From positions 211,372 to 275,371 of the forward strand of contig JABTUY010000006.1 of assembly GCA_015075165.1 (NCBI GenBank): a DNA stretch of 64,000 nt, written 5' to 3'. The DNA comes from Ideonella sp. (GTDB lineage Bacteria > Pseudomonadota > Gammaproteobacteria > Burkholderiales > Burkholderiaceae_C). Position numbers and translations under genes: made by a program. The notes below the pieces were generated by a model that saw only the letters and a program-made list of their open reading frames with translations, did no database searches and was not told the origin of the DNA. Positions 51,001 through 58,545 of this stretch are shown here, piece after piece. Every line of letters begins with the position of its first letter. Within the stretch, counting starts at the first letter, position 1.

Positions 51001-51361
51001 GATGATCGGGATGATCGCGCTGGCCGGCATCATCGTACGCAACTCGATCCTGCTGGTCGACTTCATCGAGCTCGAGCTGGCGCGCGGCGTGCCGTTCGAG
51101 CAGGCGGTGGTGCGCTCGGCCGCCGTGCGCGCGCAGCCGATCGCGCTGACCGCGCTGGCCGCGATGCTCGGCGCGTTCTTCATCCTCGACGACCCGATCT
51201 TCAACGGCCTGGCGGTGTCGCTGATCTTCGGCATCGCCGTGTCGACGCTGCTCACGCTGGTGGTCATTCCGGTTCTGTACCACGCCGCCTATCGGCGGCG
51301 ATTCGAAGCCCGCAACGCGGCGGGCGCTGCCCTCCCAACCCCTCACGAGGAGTCACCATGA
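48011..51361 (+). CDS. RND efflux permease (AcrB superfamily)
   Basis: An 1116-residue pump, ATG 48011. Twelve membrane helices and two large periplasmic loops are evident: first helix LTPLLALVALLLGVFAVVVT, porter motif IVAFPGASSADVQAMVAKPA, and the helix-4 segment SIGILVDDAIVVVENIHRHQ with paired Asp for proton relay. The later half has GMIALAGIIVRNSILLVDFI. It sits 14 bp after its adaptor. The subgroup is neither a typical heavy-metal (CusA) nor drug (AcrB) pump; substrate unknown, though a CsoR-like regulator in the operon suggests metal or sulfur stress. Confidence 0.93.
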   Translation: MSVDREQPAIAPAAPDRMGVAGRLAAAFQAHALTPLLALVALLLGVFAVVVTPREEEPQIDVTMANVIVAFPGASSADVQAMVAKPAERVLSQMAGIEHTSSLSRPGVAVVTVQFKVGVPRTEALVRLYDVINANQDWLPRALGTLPPIVKPKGIDDVPVLAATLWSPDAVAASDLERVARSIETDLERVPGTRQVNLIGGPGRVVQVALDPQRLRERGVDVMRLKATLAAANLGMPAGAVLDAGRADGRMLAVETGEYLRSADEVGEVVVGVHAGRPVYLREVARIEAAAAQPKAYVWHTPGAAHAPDGAAEPAADAALAAGVYPAVTIAVTKKPGSNAVDVAHAVRARLDELRNTVVPEDLRLTVVRDYGETAADKAGKLIQKLAFATAAVITLVALALGRREAVIVGAAVMLTLTATLFASWAWGFTLNRVSLFALIFSIGILVDDAIVVVENIHRHQQLEPGRPLREIIPAAVDEVGGPTILATLTVIAALLPMAFVSGLMGPYMSPIPINSSLGMALSLAIAFTVTPWLALVLMKGHGPAATAAPAAPAGGRVQRLFHALLLPLLRSARKRWLLAAGIAAALLLSVGLVAVQWVVLKMLPFDNKSEFQLVVEMPAGTPLEDTALALQDLGRFLAAQPEVRNLQGYAGTASPITFNGLVRQYDQRADPEQGDLQVNLVDKHERSEQSHAIAQRLRPALQQIAAAHGARLQLVEVPPGPPVLSPLVAEVYGPDEAGRQQLARRVAAAFARTPDIVGVDSTLKDDAPRAFLRVQRSKVESLGIAVSTVAQTVHAALSGADAAYLHDGHALQPVPVRLQLPREAQVGLDALLALPLRAANGQLVPLGELVRVERGVIDKPLVTKDLLGVSHVFGDVGARPGGLPDSPLYGLFAIRAALPDAALPGTGALAEHWIRAPGDPYRHYAIKWDGEWQITYETFRDMGAAYAVGLVLIYLLVVAQFRSYRTPLIIMAPIPLTIVGVLPGHALLGAQFTATSMIGMIALAGIIVRNSILLVDFIELELARGVPFEQAVVRSAAVRAQPIALTALAAMLGAFFILDDPIFNGLAVSLIFGIAVSTLLTLVVIPVLYHAAYRRRFEARNAAGAALPTPHEESP

Positions 51362-51579
51362 CCGTCGACCGTTTGATTCGCATCTTCGCCGGCAGCTTCG
51401 TGCTGCTGTCGCTGGCGCTGGGCGTGTCCGCCAGCCCGCTGTTCGTCAGCCCCTGGTGGCTGGCGTTCACCGCGTTCGTCGGCGCCAACCTGCTGCAGTC
51501 GGGCTTCACCCGCGTCTGCCCGCTGGGCTGGATGCTGAAGCGGATGGGCGTGCGCGAGGCCGCGTCCTGCGCACGGTGA
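51358..51579 (+). CDS. YgaP-like DUF2892 membrane protein
   Basis: A 73-residue protein with two membrane helices and the family motif FTRVCPLGWMLKRMG. The ATG overlaps the permease stop. DUF2892 proteins often accompany rhodanese, CsoR-type or ArsR/BigR regulators in sulfide or persulfide handling. There is no rhodanese domain here. Confidence 0.85.
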   Translation: MTVDRLIRIFAGSFVLLSLALGVSASPLFVSPWWLAFTAFVGANLLQSGFTRVCPLGWMLKRMGVREAASCAR

Positions 51580-51650
51580 AGACCGTCGCCGGCCCGGCGC
51601 AGACCGGCCGGGCCACAATGCCGGTCACCGTATCCGGGAAGGACTGCACC

Positions 51651-51941
51651 ATGTCCAAGCTGAGCGACAGCGCCGCGCGCACCGACATCCTCAACCGCCT
51701 CAAGCGGGCCGAGGGCCAGTTGCGCGGCGTGCAGCGCATGCTCGAGGAGGGCGAGCCCTGCCTCGAGATCGCCGGCCAGATGGCGGCGGTGCGCAAGGCG
51801 CTCGATGCCGCCTACGTGCGGATGACCGTGTGTTTCATGCAGCAGGAGCTGCAGTCCCGGCTGGCACCGGATGCCAAGCGCGAGCAGGCCCTGGCCGGCG
51901 TGCTCGACGAGGTGCAGACCCTGCTGGGCAAGGTGCGCTGA
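51651..51941 (+). CDS. CsoR/FrmR-family (DUF156) repressor
   Basis: A 96-residue all-helical regulator: ILNRLKRAEGQLRGVQRMLE, EGEPCLEIAGQMAAVRKALD and YVRMTVCFMQQELQSRL. The first Cys (GEPC) aligns with the sensing Cys of the family. The second Cys is 24 residues further on, where CsoR has His at +25 and Cys at +29, and CstR has Cys at +29. The Cu(I) site is thus not conserved and a thiol- or other-ligand sensor is likely. A GGAAGGA site precedes the ATG. It probably binds the ATAC-GTAT repeats upstream of the operon. Confidence 0.88.
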   Translation: MSKLSDSAARTDILNRLKRAEGQLRGVQRMLEEGEPCLEIAGQMAAVRKALDAAYVRMTVCFMQQELQSRLAPDAKREQALAGVLDEVQTLLGKVR

Positions 51942-51989
51942 GCGTGGCGGCCCGAACCGACAACCGAGCGTGCGAAAGGACGAGATGCG

Positions 51990-52439
51990 ATGAATGAAGA
52001 ACGCGTGACCGTGCAACTGGCGCAGCGCCAGCACTACCAGTTCGACAACCGTTTCGGCGCACCGATACCGGCGCTGCTCACCGACCTGCCGCCGCCGCTC
52101 GGCGCCGGCGCGGGGCCCTCGCCCGAGCACCTGCTGGCCAGCGCGGTCGGCAACTGCCTGTCGGCATCGCTGCTGTTCGCGTTGCGCAAGTTCAATCCGC
52201 AGGCGGCCGGCCGCATCGGTGCCGAGGTGACGATCGAGACCGGCCGCAACGCCGAGCGCCGTCTGCGCGTCACCGGCCTGCACGCGCGCATCACGATCGG
52301 TGACGACGTGTCGGCCTACCGCAACCTCGACCGCGCGCTGGCCGGCTTCGAAGATTTCTGCACGGTGACGGCCAGCGTGCGCACGAGCATCCCGGTGGCG
52401 GTGCAGGTGTTCGATGCACGCGGTGTGCAGCTGAAGTGA
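51990..52439 (+). CDS. OsmC-family peroxide/thiol-stress protein
   Basis: A 149-residue OsmC-like protein. The two conserved Cys are in ASAVGNCLSASLLFALRK (about residue 56) and GFEDFCTVTASVR (about residue 125). They form the thiol peroxidase pair of OsmC/Ohr proteins. It starts 48 bp after the CsoR-like gene behind a GAAAGGA site and is probably in the same transcript, fitting an oxidant or reactive-sulfur stress operon. Confidence 0.88.
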   Translation: MNEERVTVQLAQRQHYQFDNRFGAPIPALLTDLPPPLGAGAGPSPEHLLASAVGNCLSASLLFALRKFNPQAAGRIGAEVTIETGRNAERRLRVTGLHARITIGDDVSAYRNLDRALAGFEDFCTVTASVRTSIPVAVQVFDARGVQLK

Positions 52440-52665
52440 ACCACCCCCGTTGCGCCTTCGGCGCTTCCCCCTCGAAGGGGGCCGAGGTCCGCGGCTCCAG
52501 GCCGACCGGCGTCGGCTTGGACGGACCGAGGAGTGGGCGCGTCTCGCGGCCACGCGGCCTGCAAGGCCCGCCAGCGGCCCGGCAAAGCCGGATCCGCGGC
52601 GGCTCTCGGCCGGACCGGTTCATGCGTCGCGGGTCGCGCGAAGCGCGGTGGAGCAACTGAAGTGA
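52440..52665. repeat. GC-rich intergenic element flanked by 9-bp direct repeats
   Basis: CTGAAGTGA occurs at 52431-52439 (the OsmC stop) and at 52657-52665. The sequence between starts CCACCCCCGTTGCGCCTTCG and ends in the reverse complement of CCACCGCGCTTCGCGCGACC, so its ends are loosely inverted. An internal hairpin is CCCCCTCGAAGGGGG. No gene is evident in this 290-bp gap. Confidence 0.6.
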
Positions 52666-52731
52666 CCGCCGGCCGCGCCAAGGCCGGCCGAGCGGCTACC
52701 ATCGACCGCGTCGTCACATGAGGGGAACACG

Positions 52732-54237
52732 ATGAATCAGCGTCGTTCGAGGTGGCTGCACTGGGCCGCCACCGCCGGGTTCGTGGCCGTTGCGCTCGCC
52801 GCCACCGGCGTCCAGGCCCAGGGCAGGAAGGACACCGCGGTGATCGCGATGACGCTCGAGCCCACCGGGCTCGATCCGACCGCCGGTGCCGCATCGGCGA
52901 TCGGCGAGGTGGTGCACTACAACGTCTTCGAGACGCTGACCAAGATCGCCTCCGACGGCTCGGTGCATCCGCTGCTGGCGCAGAGCTGGACCGTCACGCC
53001 CGACAACAAGACCTGGGCCTTCCACCTGCGTCAGGGCGTGAAGTTCCAGAACGGCGAGCCGTTCGACGCCGCGGCAGTCAAGTTCTCGTTCGAGCGCGCG
53101 GTGGCGTCGGGCTCGGTCAACAAGGACAAGGCGGTGTTCGCCAACATCCTGAACATCGCCAGCACCGATGCGCACACCGTCGTGCTGACGCTGAAGAACC
53201 CGAACCCCGACTTCCTGTTCCAGCTCGGCCAGACCACGGCGTCGATCGTCGAGCCCAAGAGCGCGGCCGGCAACAACACGCACCCGGTAGGCACCGGACC
53301 GTACAAGCTCGAGGCGTGGAACAAGGGCGTGTCGGTGGTGCTCGCGCGCTGGGACGGCTACCGCGACGCCAAGGCGGTGAAGCTGCGCCGCGTGACGATC
53401 CGTTTCATCAGCGACAGCGCAGCGCAGGTGGCGGCGATGCTGTCGGGCGACGTCGATGCGTTCGCGCGCATCGGCGCCGCGCGCAGCCTGGCGCAGTTCC
53501 GCAACGACAAGCGCTTCCAGGTGCTGATCGGCGGCTCGCGCTCGAAGACGATCATGGCGATCAACAACAAGCGCAGGCCGCTCGACGACGTGCGCGTGCG
53601 TCGCGCGATCGCGATGGCGATCGACCGCAAGGCGGTGGTCGAAGGCGCGGCCGACGGCTTCGGCACGCCGATCGGCAGCTTCTACGTGCCCGGCGCCCCC
53701 GGCTACGTCGACCTCACCGCGGTCAACGCCTATGCGCCCGACAAGTCACGCGCGCTGCTGAAGGAGGCTGGCGTCACGACGCCGCTCGAGCTGACGATGA
53801 AGCTGCCGCCGACGCCGTATGCGCGCCAGGGCGGCGAGGTGATCGCGGCGCAGCTGGCCAAGGTGGGCATCGCCGCCAAGCTCGAGAACGTCGAGTGGGC
53901 GCAGTGGCTGTCGGGCGTGTACAAGGAGAAGGCCTACGACCTGACCGTGATCTCGCATGTCGAGCCGCTGGACTTCGGCAACTTCGCGCGCCCCGGCTAC
54001 TACTGGAACTACGACTCGCCGAAGTTCAACGCACTGTGGGAGCAGATCAACACCACGGCCGACACCGCGCAGCGCAACAAGTTGCTGGCCGACGCGCAAC
54101 GGCTGGTCGCCGACGACGCGGTCGCCGCGTACCTGTACCAGCCGAGCTGGATCACGGTGGCCAAGGCCGGGCTGGTGGGGCTGTGGAAGGATTTCCCGAT
54201 CTTCGCCAACGACCTATCCGCGTTGTCCTGGCGCTGA
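52732..54237 (+). CDS. ABC transporter substrate-binding protein, peptide type (SBP_bac_5)
   Basis: A 501-residue periplasmic binding protein. The signal peptide ends at about residue 30 (VAVALAATGVQAQG). Family landmarks are LEPTGLDPTAGAASAIGEVV, TWAFHLRQGVKFQNGEPFDA, PVGTGPYKLEAWNKG and RRAIAMAIDRKAVVEG, matching the DppA/OppA family 5. No permease or ATPase gene is adjacent, so it is an orphan that must share a transporter encoded elsewhere. Confidence 0.93.
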   Translation: MNQRRSRWLHWAATAGFVAVALAATGVQAQGRKDTAVIAMTLEPTGLDPTAGAASAIGEVVHYNVFETLTKIASDGSVHPLLAQSWTVTPDNKTWAFHLRQGVKFQNGEPFDAAAVKFSFERAVASGSVNKDKAVFANILNIASTDAHTVVLTLKNPNPDFLFQLGQTTASIVEPKSAAGNNTHPVGTGPYKLEAWNKGVSVVLARWDGYRDAKAVKLRRVTIRFISDSAAQVAAMLSGDVDAFARIGAARSLAQFRNDKRFQVLIGGSRSKTIMAINNKRRPLDDVRVRRAIAMAIDRKAVVEGAADGFGTPIGSFYVPGAPGYVDLTAVNAYAPDKSRALLKEAGVTTPLELTMKLPPTPYARQGGEVIAAQLAKVGIAAKLENVEWAQWLSGVYKEKAYDLTVISHVEPLDFGNFARPGYYWNYDSPKFNALWEQINTTADTAQRNKLLADAQRLVADDAVAAYLYQPSWITVAKAGLVGLWKDFPIFANDLSALSWR

Positions 54238-54245
54238 GCCCGCGC

Positions 54246-54500
54246 ACAGGGCAGTCCCTGCGGACTGCCCTGTGGCTGGCGAAGGCCTGGCCGCGTCTTG
54301 CGCGGCCAGGCATGAGGCCGGACGCAAGGGCCCGGAAGGGGCCACGCGCCTGCCGACAGGGCAGTGCCCTGCGGTGCAGGCTCACATCGCGGCAGCGATG
54401 TGAAGGCGCATAGCGCCGGCCGAAGCCAAGGACCGGCCGCGATACAAGCGGCCGGGCATGAGCCCGCCAGGCATGAGGCTGGACGCAAGGGTCCCGCAGG
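54246..54500. repeat. Hairpin cluster between convergent genes
   Basis: Perfect stems at 54246-54273 (12 bp, ACAGGGCAGTCC), 54285-54311 (11 bp, GCCTGGCCGCG) and 54382-54403 (9 bp, TCACATCGC) are separated by short spacers. GGCATGAGGC(C/T)GGACGCAAGG occurs twice, near 54309 and 54472. The first hairpin may end transcription of the binding-protein gene. No gene is evident in this 280-bp gap. Confidence 0.75.
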
Positions 54501-54517
54501 ATCCCTGCGCCGCCCCC

Positions 54518-55180
54518 TCAGCGCTCCCCCACACCCTCGGCTGCACGCAACGGCGTCGTGTCGGGTTGCTCGGGCAGCCCCTGCAGGTGCGCGGCATCGC
54601 CCCATTCGACGATCTCGAGCGTGCCGGCGTGCCAGCGCAGCCGGTTGATGCCGGTGTTCGGGATCGCGCAGGTGCGCGCGCCGTGCAGTGGCTCGCCGCG
54701 CGCGGCGCGCCACAGCATGTCGAGCACGCCGCCGTGCGTGAACACCGCGATGCGGCCGTGGTGCTCGCGCACCGCACGCGCCAGCGCGCGCAGCACGCGG
54801 TCGTGGAACATGCGCACGCTCTCGCCGCCACCGGGCAGCGCGTAGTCGGCATCGTGGCGCAGCCATTGCGTCCACGCCTCCGGGTGGCGAGCGCCGATCG
54901 TCGGTGCGTCCAGGCCTTCGGCGACGCCGAACGACTGCTCGCGCCACAGCGGGTCGAGCTCGATGGTCTGCCGGCCGGCCGCCGCCTCGGCGGTGGCGCG
55001 GGCGCGCAGCAGGTCGCTGGCCACCACGGCATCGAAGCGCTCGCCGCTCAGGCGGCGGCCCAGGCGCTCGGCCTGCGCACGGCCGACGGCGTTCAGCGGT
55101 ACGTCGATCTGCCCTTGGAAGCGGTGCTGGCGGTTCCAGTCGGTTTCGCCGTGCCGGATCACGATCAATTCGGTCATCAT
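54518..55180 (-). CDS. Histidine phosphatase family protein (phosphoglycerate-mutase-like)
   Basis: A 220-residue protein. The catalytic motif VIRHGETDWN is at residues 7-16, the second His in VFTHGGVLDMLW near 155, with EQSFGVAEGLDAP supplying the acid region. It resembles GpmB/CobC-type phosphatases; true mutase activity is not implied. Paired ATGs at 55180 and 55177 follow an AAGGAAG site; the first is used. Confidence 0.9.
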   Translation of the reverse strand: MMTELIVIRHGETDWNRQHRFQGQIDVPLNAVGRAQAERLGRRLSGERFDAVVASDLLRARATAEAAAGRQTIELDPLWREQSFGVAEGLDAPTIGARHPEAWTQWLRHDADYALPGGGESVRMFHDRVLRALARAVREHHGRIAVFTHGGVLDMLWRAARGEPLHGARTCAIPNTGINRLRWHAGTLEIVEWGDAAHLQGLPEQPDTTPLRAAEGVGER

Positions 55181-55210
55181 GCGATTGTCTTCCTTTCGAC
55201 TGACCGAGCG

Positions 55211-55966
55211 ATGTCCAAGGCTGTGCCAACCGTGGCGCCCACGGTCGTGTTGCTGCCCGGCCTGGCGTGCGACGAGGCGACCTGGCGTGATCAAGTGCCG
55301 GCGCTCGCCGCGCGCCACGCCGTGCGGGTGAGCCTCGCGCACCATCGCCATGCCGGGTTGCCGGCGATGGCGCACGCCGTGCTCGCCGAGCATCCCGGGC
55401 CGTTGGTGCTGGTGGGCCATTCGATGGGTGGCATGCTGGCGTTGCACGTGCACCGCGAGGCGCCGCAACGCGTGGCCGCGATGGCGCTGCTGGCCAGCAG
55501 CGCGCGCGCCGACACGCCCGAGCTGATCCGACTGCGCAGCGATGCGATCGTCGAGTTCGCGCACGGCCGCGCCGAGGACGTGCTGCGCGCCAATGCTGCA
55601 CTCGCGTTCCACTCCGAGCACGCCGGCGACGCGGCGCGAGTGGACGACTACGTGCGGCAGATCCTGCGCCTCGGAGCGGCCCAGTTGATTGCACAGAACC
55701 GTGCGGTGATGGCGCGCGAGGACATGCGGTCCTGGCTGGCCGACGTGCGGTGCCCGGTGCTGGTGGCCTGCGGCGACGACGACCGCCTGACGCCGCTGGA
55801 GCATTCGCAGGAGATCGCGCGCGGCATTGCGCACGCGCGGCTCGAGGTCGTGCATGGTGCGGGCCACCTGATGACCTGGGAGCAGCCCCAGCGCGTGAGC
55901 GCGCTGTTGTTACAGTGGCTCGGCAGCCTGGCGGCGTTCGCGCCAGCGGCGGGGCGTGCCGGATGA
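55211..55966 (+). CDS. Alpha/beta hydrolase
   Basis: A 251-residue protein. The nucleophile elbow is VGHSMGGML (Ser near residue 74), the acid probably in VACGDDDRLTP, and the His in VVHGAGHLMTWEQP. The fold is that of the BioH/esterase group. It diverges from the phosphatase gene with a 30-bp spacer holding both starts. Substrate unknown. Confidence 0.9.
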   Translation: MSKAVPTVAPTVVLLPGLACDEATWRDQVPALAARHAVRVSLAHHRHAGLPAMAHAVLAEHPGPLVLVGHSMGGMLALHVHREAPQRVAAMALLASSARADTPELIRLRSDAIVEFAHGRAEDVLRANAALAFHSEHAGDAARVDDYVRQILRLGAAQLIAQNRAVMAREDMRSWLADVRCPVLVACGDDDRLTPLEHSQEIARGIAHARLEVVHGAGHLMTWEQPQRVSALLLQWLGSLAAFAPAAGRAG

Positions 55967-56088
55967 CGGATGCCACGCCCCCTGCCTGAGCGGCGCAGGA
56001 ACCCGCGGGGCTTACGTTTGCAGGCTTGCCCCAGGTGTCGAAAGACGACACCATCGATGCAGTTGTCCCACTCGCACGCATTTCCATC

Positions 56089-56700
56089 ATGGCCGATTCG
56101 CTCCGTGCTCTCGTGGTCCTGATCGCACTGGCCGGCAGCGGCGGTGCCGTGCTGGCGCAGGCCGATGCCGCCAAGGCGGCCGACGATTGCGAGGCCGCGG
56201 TCAGCGACGCGGTCAAGCGCATGCGCGGGTCGAGCGCGCACGAGGTGCAGTTCAACAAGGCACGGCGTAGCGTGACGCCGTCGGGCGACGAAGAGACCAC
56301 GCTGAAGGGCGAAGGCCGCTACCGCGGCGCCGGCGGCGCGAGCATGCCGTTCGCGTACAGCTGCGCGCTCAACACCAAGACCGGCGCCACCTCGGGCGTG
56401 GTGTTCCGCGAGCTCGCGGTGGCCGGCGACAAGCCGTTCGCACCCGACCTGACGCACGTGTCGGTCAGCGATTGCGAAGGCGCGGCGGCGGCCTCGCTGA
56501 AGAGCCAGCATCCGCGCGCCGACCGCATCGTGCTCGACTCCGAATCGCGCCAGCTGAAGCCGGCCGGCGATCGCAACATCGCGCTCGAAGGCCGTGGCGC
56601 GGTCGAGCGCGCGCCGGGCATGAACGCGGTGCCGTTCACCTATCGCTGCGAAGTCGAGCCGCGCTCCGGCCGCATCGTCAGCGTGCACACCCAGCTGTAG
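56089..56700 (+). CDS. Hypothetical secreted protein with two repeated halves
   Basis: A 203-residue protein with a signal peptide (ALVVLIALAGSGGAVLAQ). The mature part has two similar units, each with a Cys pair: DDCEAAVSDAVKRMR...FAYSCAL and SDCEGAAAASLKSQH...FTYRCEV. Both have the order Cys - basic helix - GxGR/GRG - PFxYxC. The in-frame ATG at 56026 adds residues without signal character, so 56089 is used. No family is recognised; an internal duplication of a small disulfide-bonded domain is clear. Confidence 0.75.
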   Translation: MADSLRALVVLIALAGSGGAVLAQADAAKAADDCEAAVSDAVKRMRGSSAHEVQFNKARRSVTPSGDEETTLKGEGRYRGAGGASMPFAYSCALNTKTGATSGVVFRELAVAGDKPFAPDLTHVSVSDCEGAAAASLKSQHPRADRIVLDSESRQLKPAGDRNIALEGRGAVERAPGMNAVPFTYRCEVEPRSGRIVSVHTQL

Positions 56701-56760
56701 CGGCGGCCGTCGCGCGGCCCGCAGCGGGCGCGCTTGATCGGCTGCCGTGAGGCCGTCGCG

Positions 56761-57897
56761 CTACGGCGCGCTGCGCTCGATCACGCCACCGCCGAGGCAC
56801 ACCTCGCCGTCGTACAGCACCGCCGATTGCCCCGGCGTCACCGCCCACTGCGCGGCATCGAAGCCGAGTGCGAACGATGCCGCCTGCACCGCCTGCAGGT
56901 CGCACGCGGCGTCGGCCTGGCGGTAGCGCGTCTTCGCGGCATAGCGGCCGGGTGCGGGCGCATCGCCCGCGATCCAGCTGGCCGCGGTAGCCTGCAGCGC
57001 GCTCGACAGCAGCCACGGATTGTTGTGGCCCTGCACCGCGACCAGCACGTTGCGCTCGCGGTCCTTGCGCGCCACGTACCACGGCGCGTGCTCGGCGCTG
57101 CCGCGCACGCCGCGGCGCGGCTTCAACCCACCGATGCCCAGGCCCTGGCGCTGGCCGAGCGTGTAGAAGCTCAGGCCCACGTGCCGCCCGATGACGCGGC
57201 CGCGATCGTCCTCGATCGCGCCCGGCTGCTGTGCGAGGTAGCGGGCGAGGAACTCGCGGAACGGCCGCTCGCCGATGAAGCAGATGCCGGTCGAGTCGCG
57301 TTTGGCGGCGTTGGGTAGGCCGATCTCGGCGGCGATCTCGCGCACCTGGGTCTTCTTCAGCTCGCCCACCGGGAACAGCGTGCGCGCGAGCTGCGCCTGG
57401 TTCAAGCGGTGCAGGAAGTAGCTCTGGTCCTTGCTGCCGTCGATGGCCTTGAGCAGTTCGTGGCGCGCGCGCGCGCCGCTGCGGCTGCCTTCGGCCGCGG
57501 CCGCGGGGCGTACGCGCGCATAGTGGCCGGTGGCGATCCTGTCGGCGCCCAGCCGCAACGCGTGGTCGAGAAAGGCCTTGAACTTGATCTCGGCGTTGCA
57601 CAGCACGTCGGGGTTCGGCGTGCGGCCGGCGCGGTACTCGCGCAGGAACTCGGCGAACACGCGGTCCTTGTACTCGGCCGCGAAGTTCACGTGCTCGAGC
57701 TCGATGCCGATCACGTCGGCCACCGCGGCGGCGTCGATGAAGTCCTGGCGCGACGAGCAGTGTTCGCTATCGTCGTCGTCCTCCCAGTTCTTCATGAAGA
57801 TGCCGACCACCTCGTGGCCCGCGCGCTTGAGCAGCCAGGCGGCCACCGCGGAGTCGACCCCGCCGGACAGGCCGACCACGACCCGAGACGTGCGCAT
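56761..57897 (-). CDS. mnmA: tRNA-specific 2-thiouridylase MnmA
   Basis: A 378-residue enzyme that thiolates U34 of tRNA Lys/Glu/Gln. The PP-loop is [17 protein letters not shown] at residues 8-24. The catalytic Cys lie in [13 protein letters not shown] and [12 protein letters not shown]. Other landmarks are GHYARV and [12 protein letters not shown]. Length is normal. Confidence 0.97.
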   Translation of the reverse strand: MRTSRVVVGLSGGVDSAVAAWLLKRAGHEVVGIFMKNWEDDDDSEHCSSRQDFIDAAAVADVIGIELEHVNFAAEYKDRVFAEFLREYRAGRTPNPDVLCNAEIKFKAFLDHALRLGADRIATGHYARVRPAAAAEGSRSGARARHELLKAIDGSKDQSYFLHRLNQAQLARTLFPVGELKKTQVREIAAEIGLPNAAKRDSTGICFIGERPFREFLARYLAQQPGAIEDDRGRVIGRHVGLSFYTLGQRQGLGIGGLKPRRGVRGSAEHAPWYVARKDRERNVLVAVQGHNNPWLLSSALQATAASWIAGDAPAPGRYAAKTRYRQADAACDLQAVQAASFALGFDAAQWAVTPGQSAVLYDGEVCLGGGVIERSAP

Positions 57898-57957
57898 CGC
57901 GCGATTCTATTTTTTGTGCCACAGGCCGCGCCGGCGCGAGGCCTTGGGCGCGCGGCG

Positions 57958-58449
57958 TCAGCGCGCTGGCGGCGCGAGCGCAGAGGCGTCGGTGTGGATC
58001 AGCTCCAGCGGGTGGCGATGGCCGGCATGGTGGTCGTCGATGCAGCGCATCAGCAGCGGCGTGCGGTGGCGATCGCCTTGCGCGCGCAACTCGTCCGGTG
58101 TGAGCCACAGCGTGCGCACGATGCCGGTGTCGAGCGCATGGCCGGGCAGCGGCTCCGACACGCAGCCGGTGAACGCCAGGCGCAGGTAGGTGACGTCGCT
58201 CGGCGGCTCGGCGCGTCGGGCGCGCGACAGGTAGACGCCCACCACGGCCGTCGGCGTGAAGCGCCGCGCGGTCTCTTCGAGCGCCTCGCGCACCACCGCC
58301 TGCAGCGGCGATTCGCCCGGGTCGAGGTGGCCGGCCGGGTTGTTCAGCCGCAGGCCGTCGGGCGTGTGCTCCTCGACCACCAGGTAGCGGCCGTCGCGCT
58401 CGACGATGGCGGCCACGGTGACGCGACTGGCCCATTCGACCTGGATCAT
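57958..58449 (-). CDS. Nudix hydrolase
   Basis: A 163-residue protein with the Nudix box GHLDPGESPLQAVVREALEE T following VEEHTPDGLRLNNPAG. Size and the SRVTVAAIVERDGRYLVVEE opening match NudJ-type phosphatases of nucleoside triphosphates and thiamine pyrophosphate. In proteobacteria nudJ is often next to mnmA, as here (gap 60 bp, same strand). Confidence 0.9.
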   Translation of the reverse strand: MIQVEWASRVTVAAIVERDGRYLVVEEHTPDGLRLNNPAGHLDPGESPLQAVVREALEETARRFTPTAVVGVYLSRARRAEPPSDVTYLRLAFTGCVSEPLPGHALDTGIVRTLWLTPDELRAQGDRHRTPLLMRCIDDHHAGHRHPLELIHTDASALAPPAR

Positions 58450-58545
58450 GCGGCGATGCTAGCGAACGCTGGCAGAATCCGCCGACGCTTTTTCGCGAGC
58501 CGGCGCTGGCGTGCAGCGGTTCCGTCGGCCGGGCCAGGAGAGACC

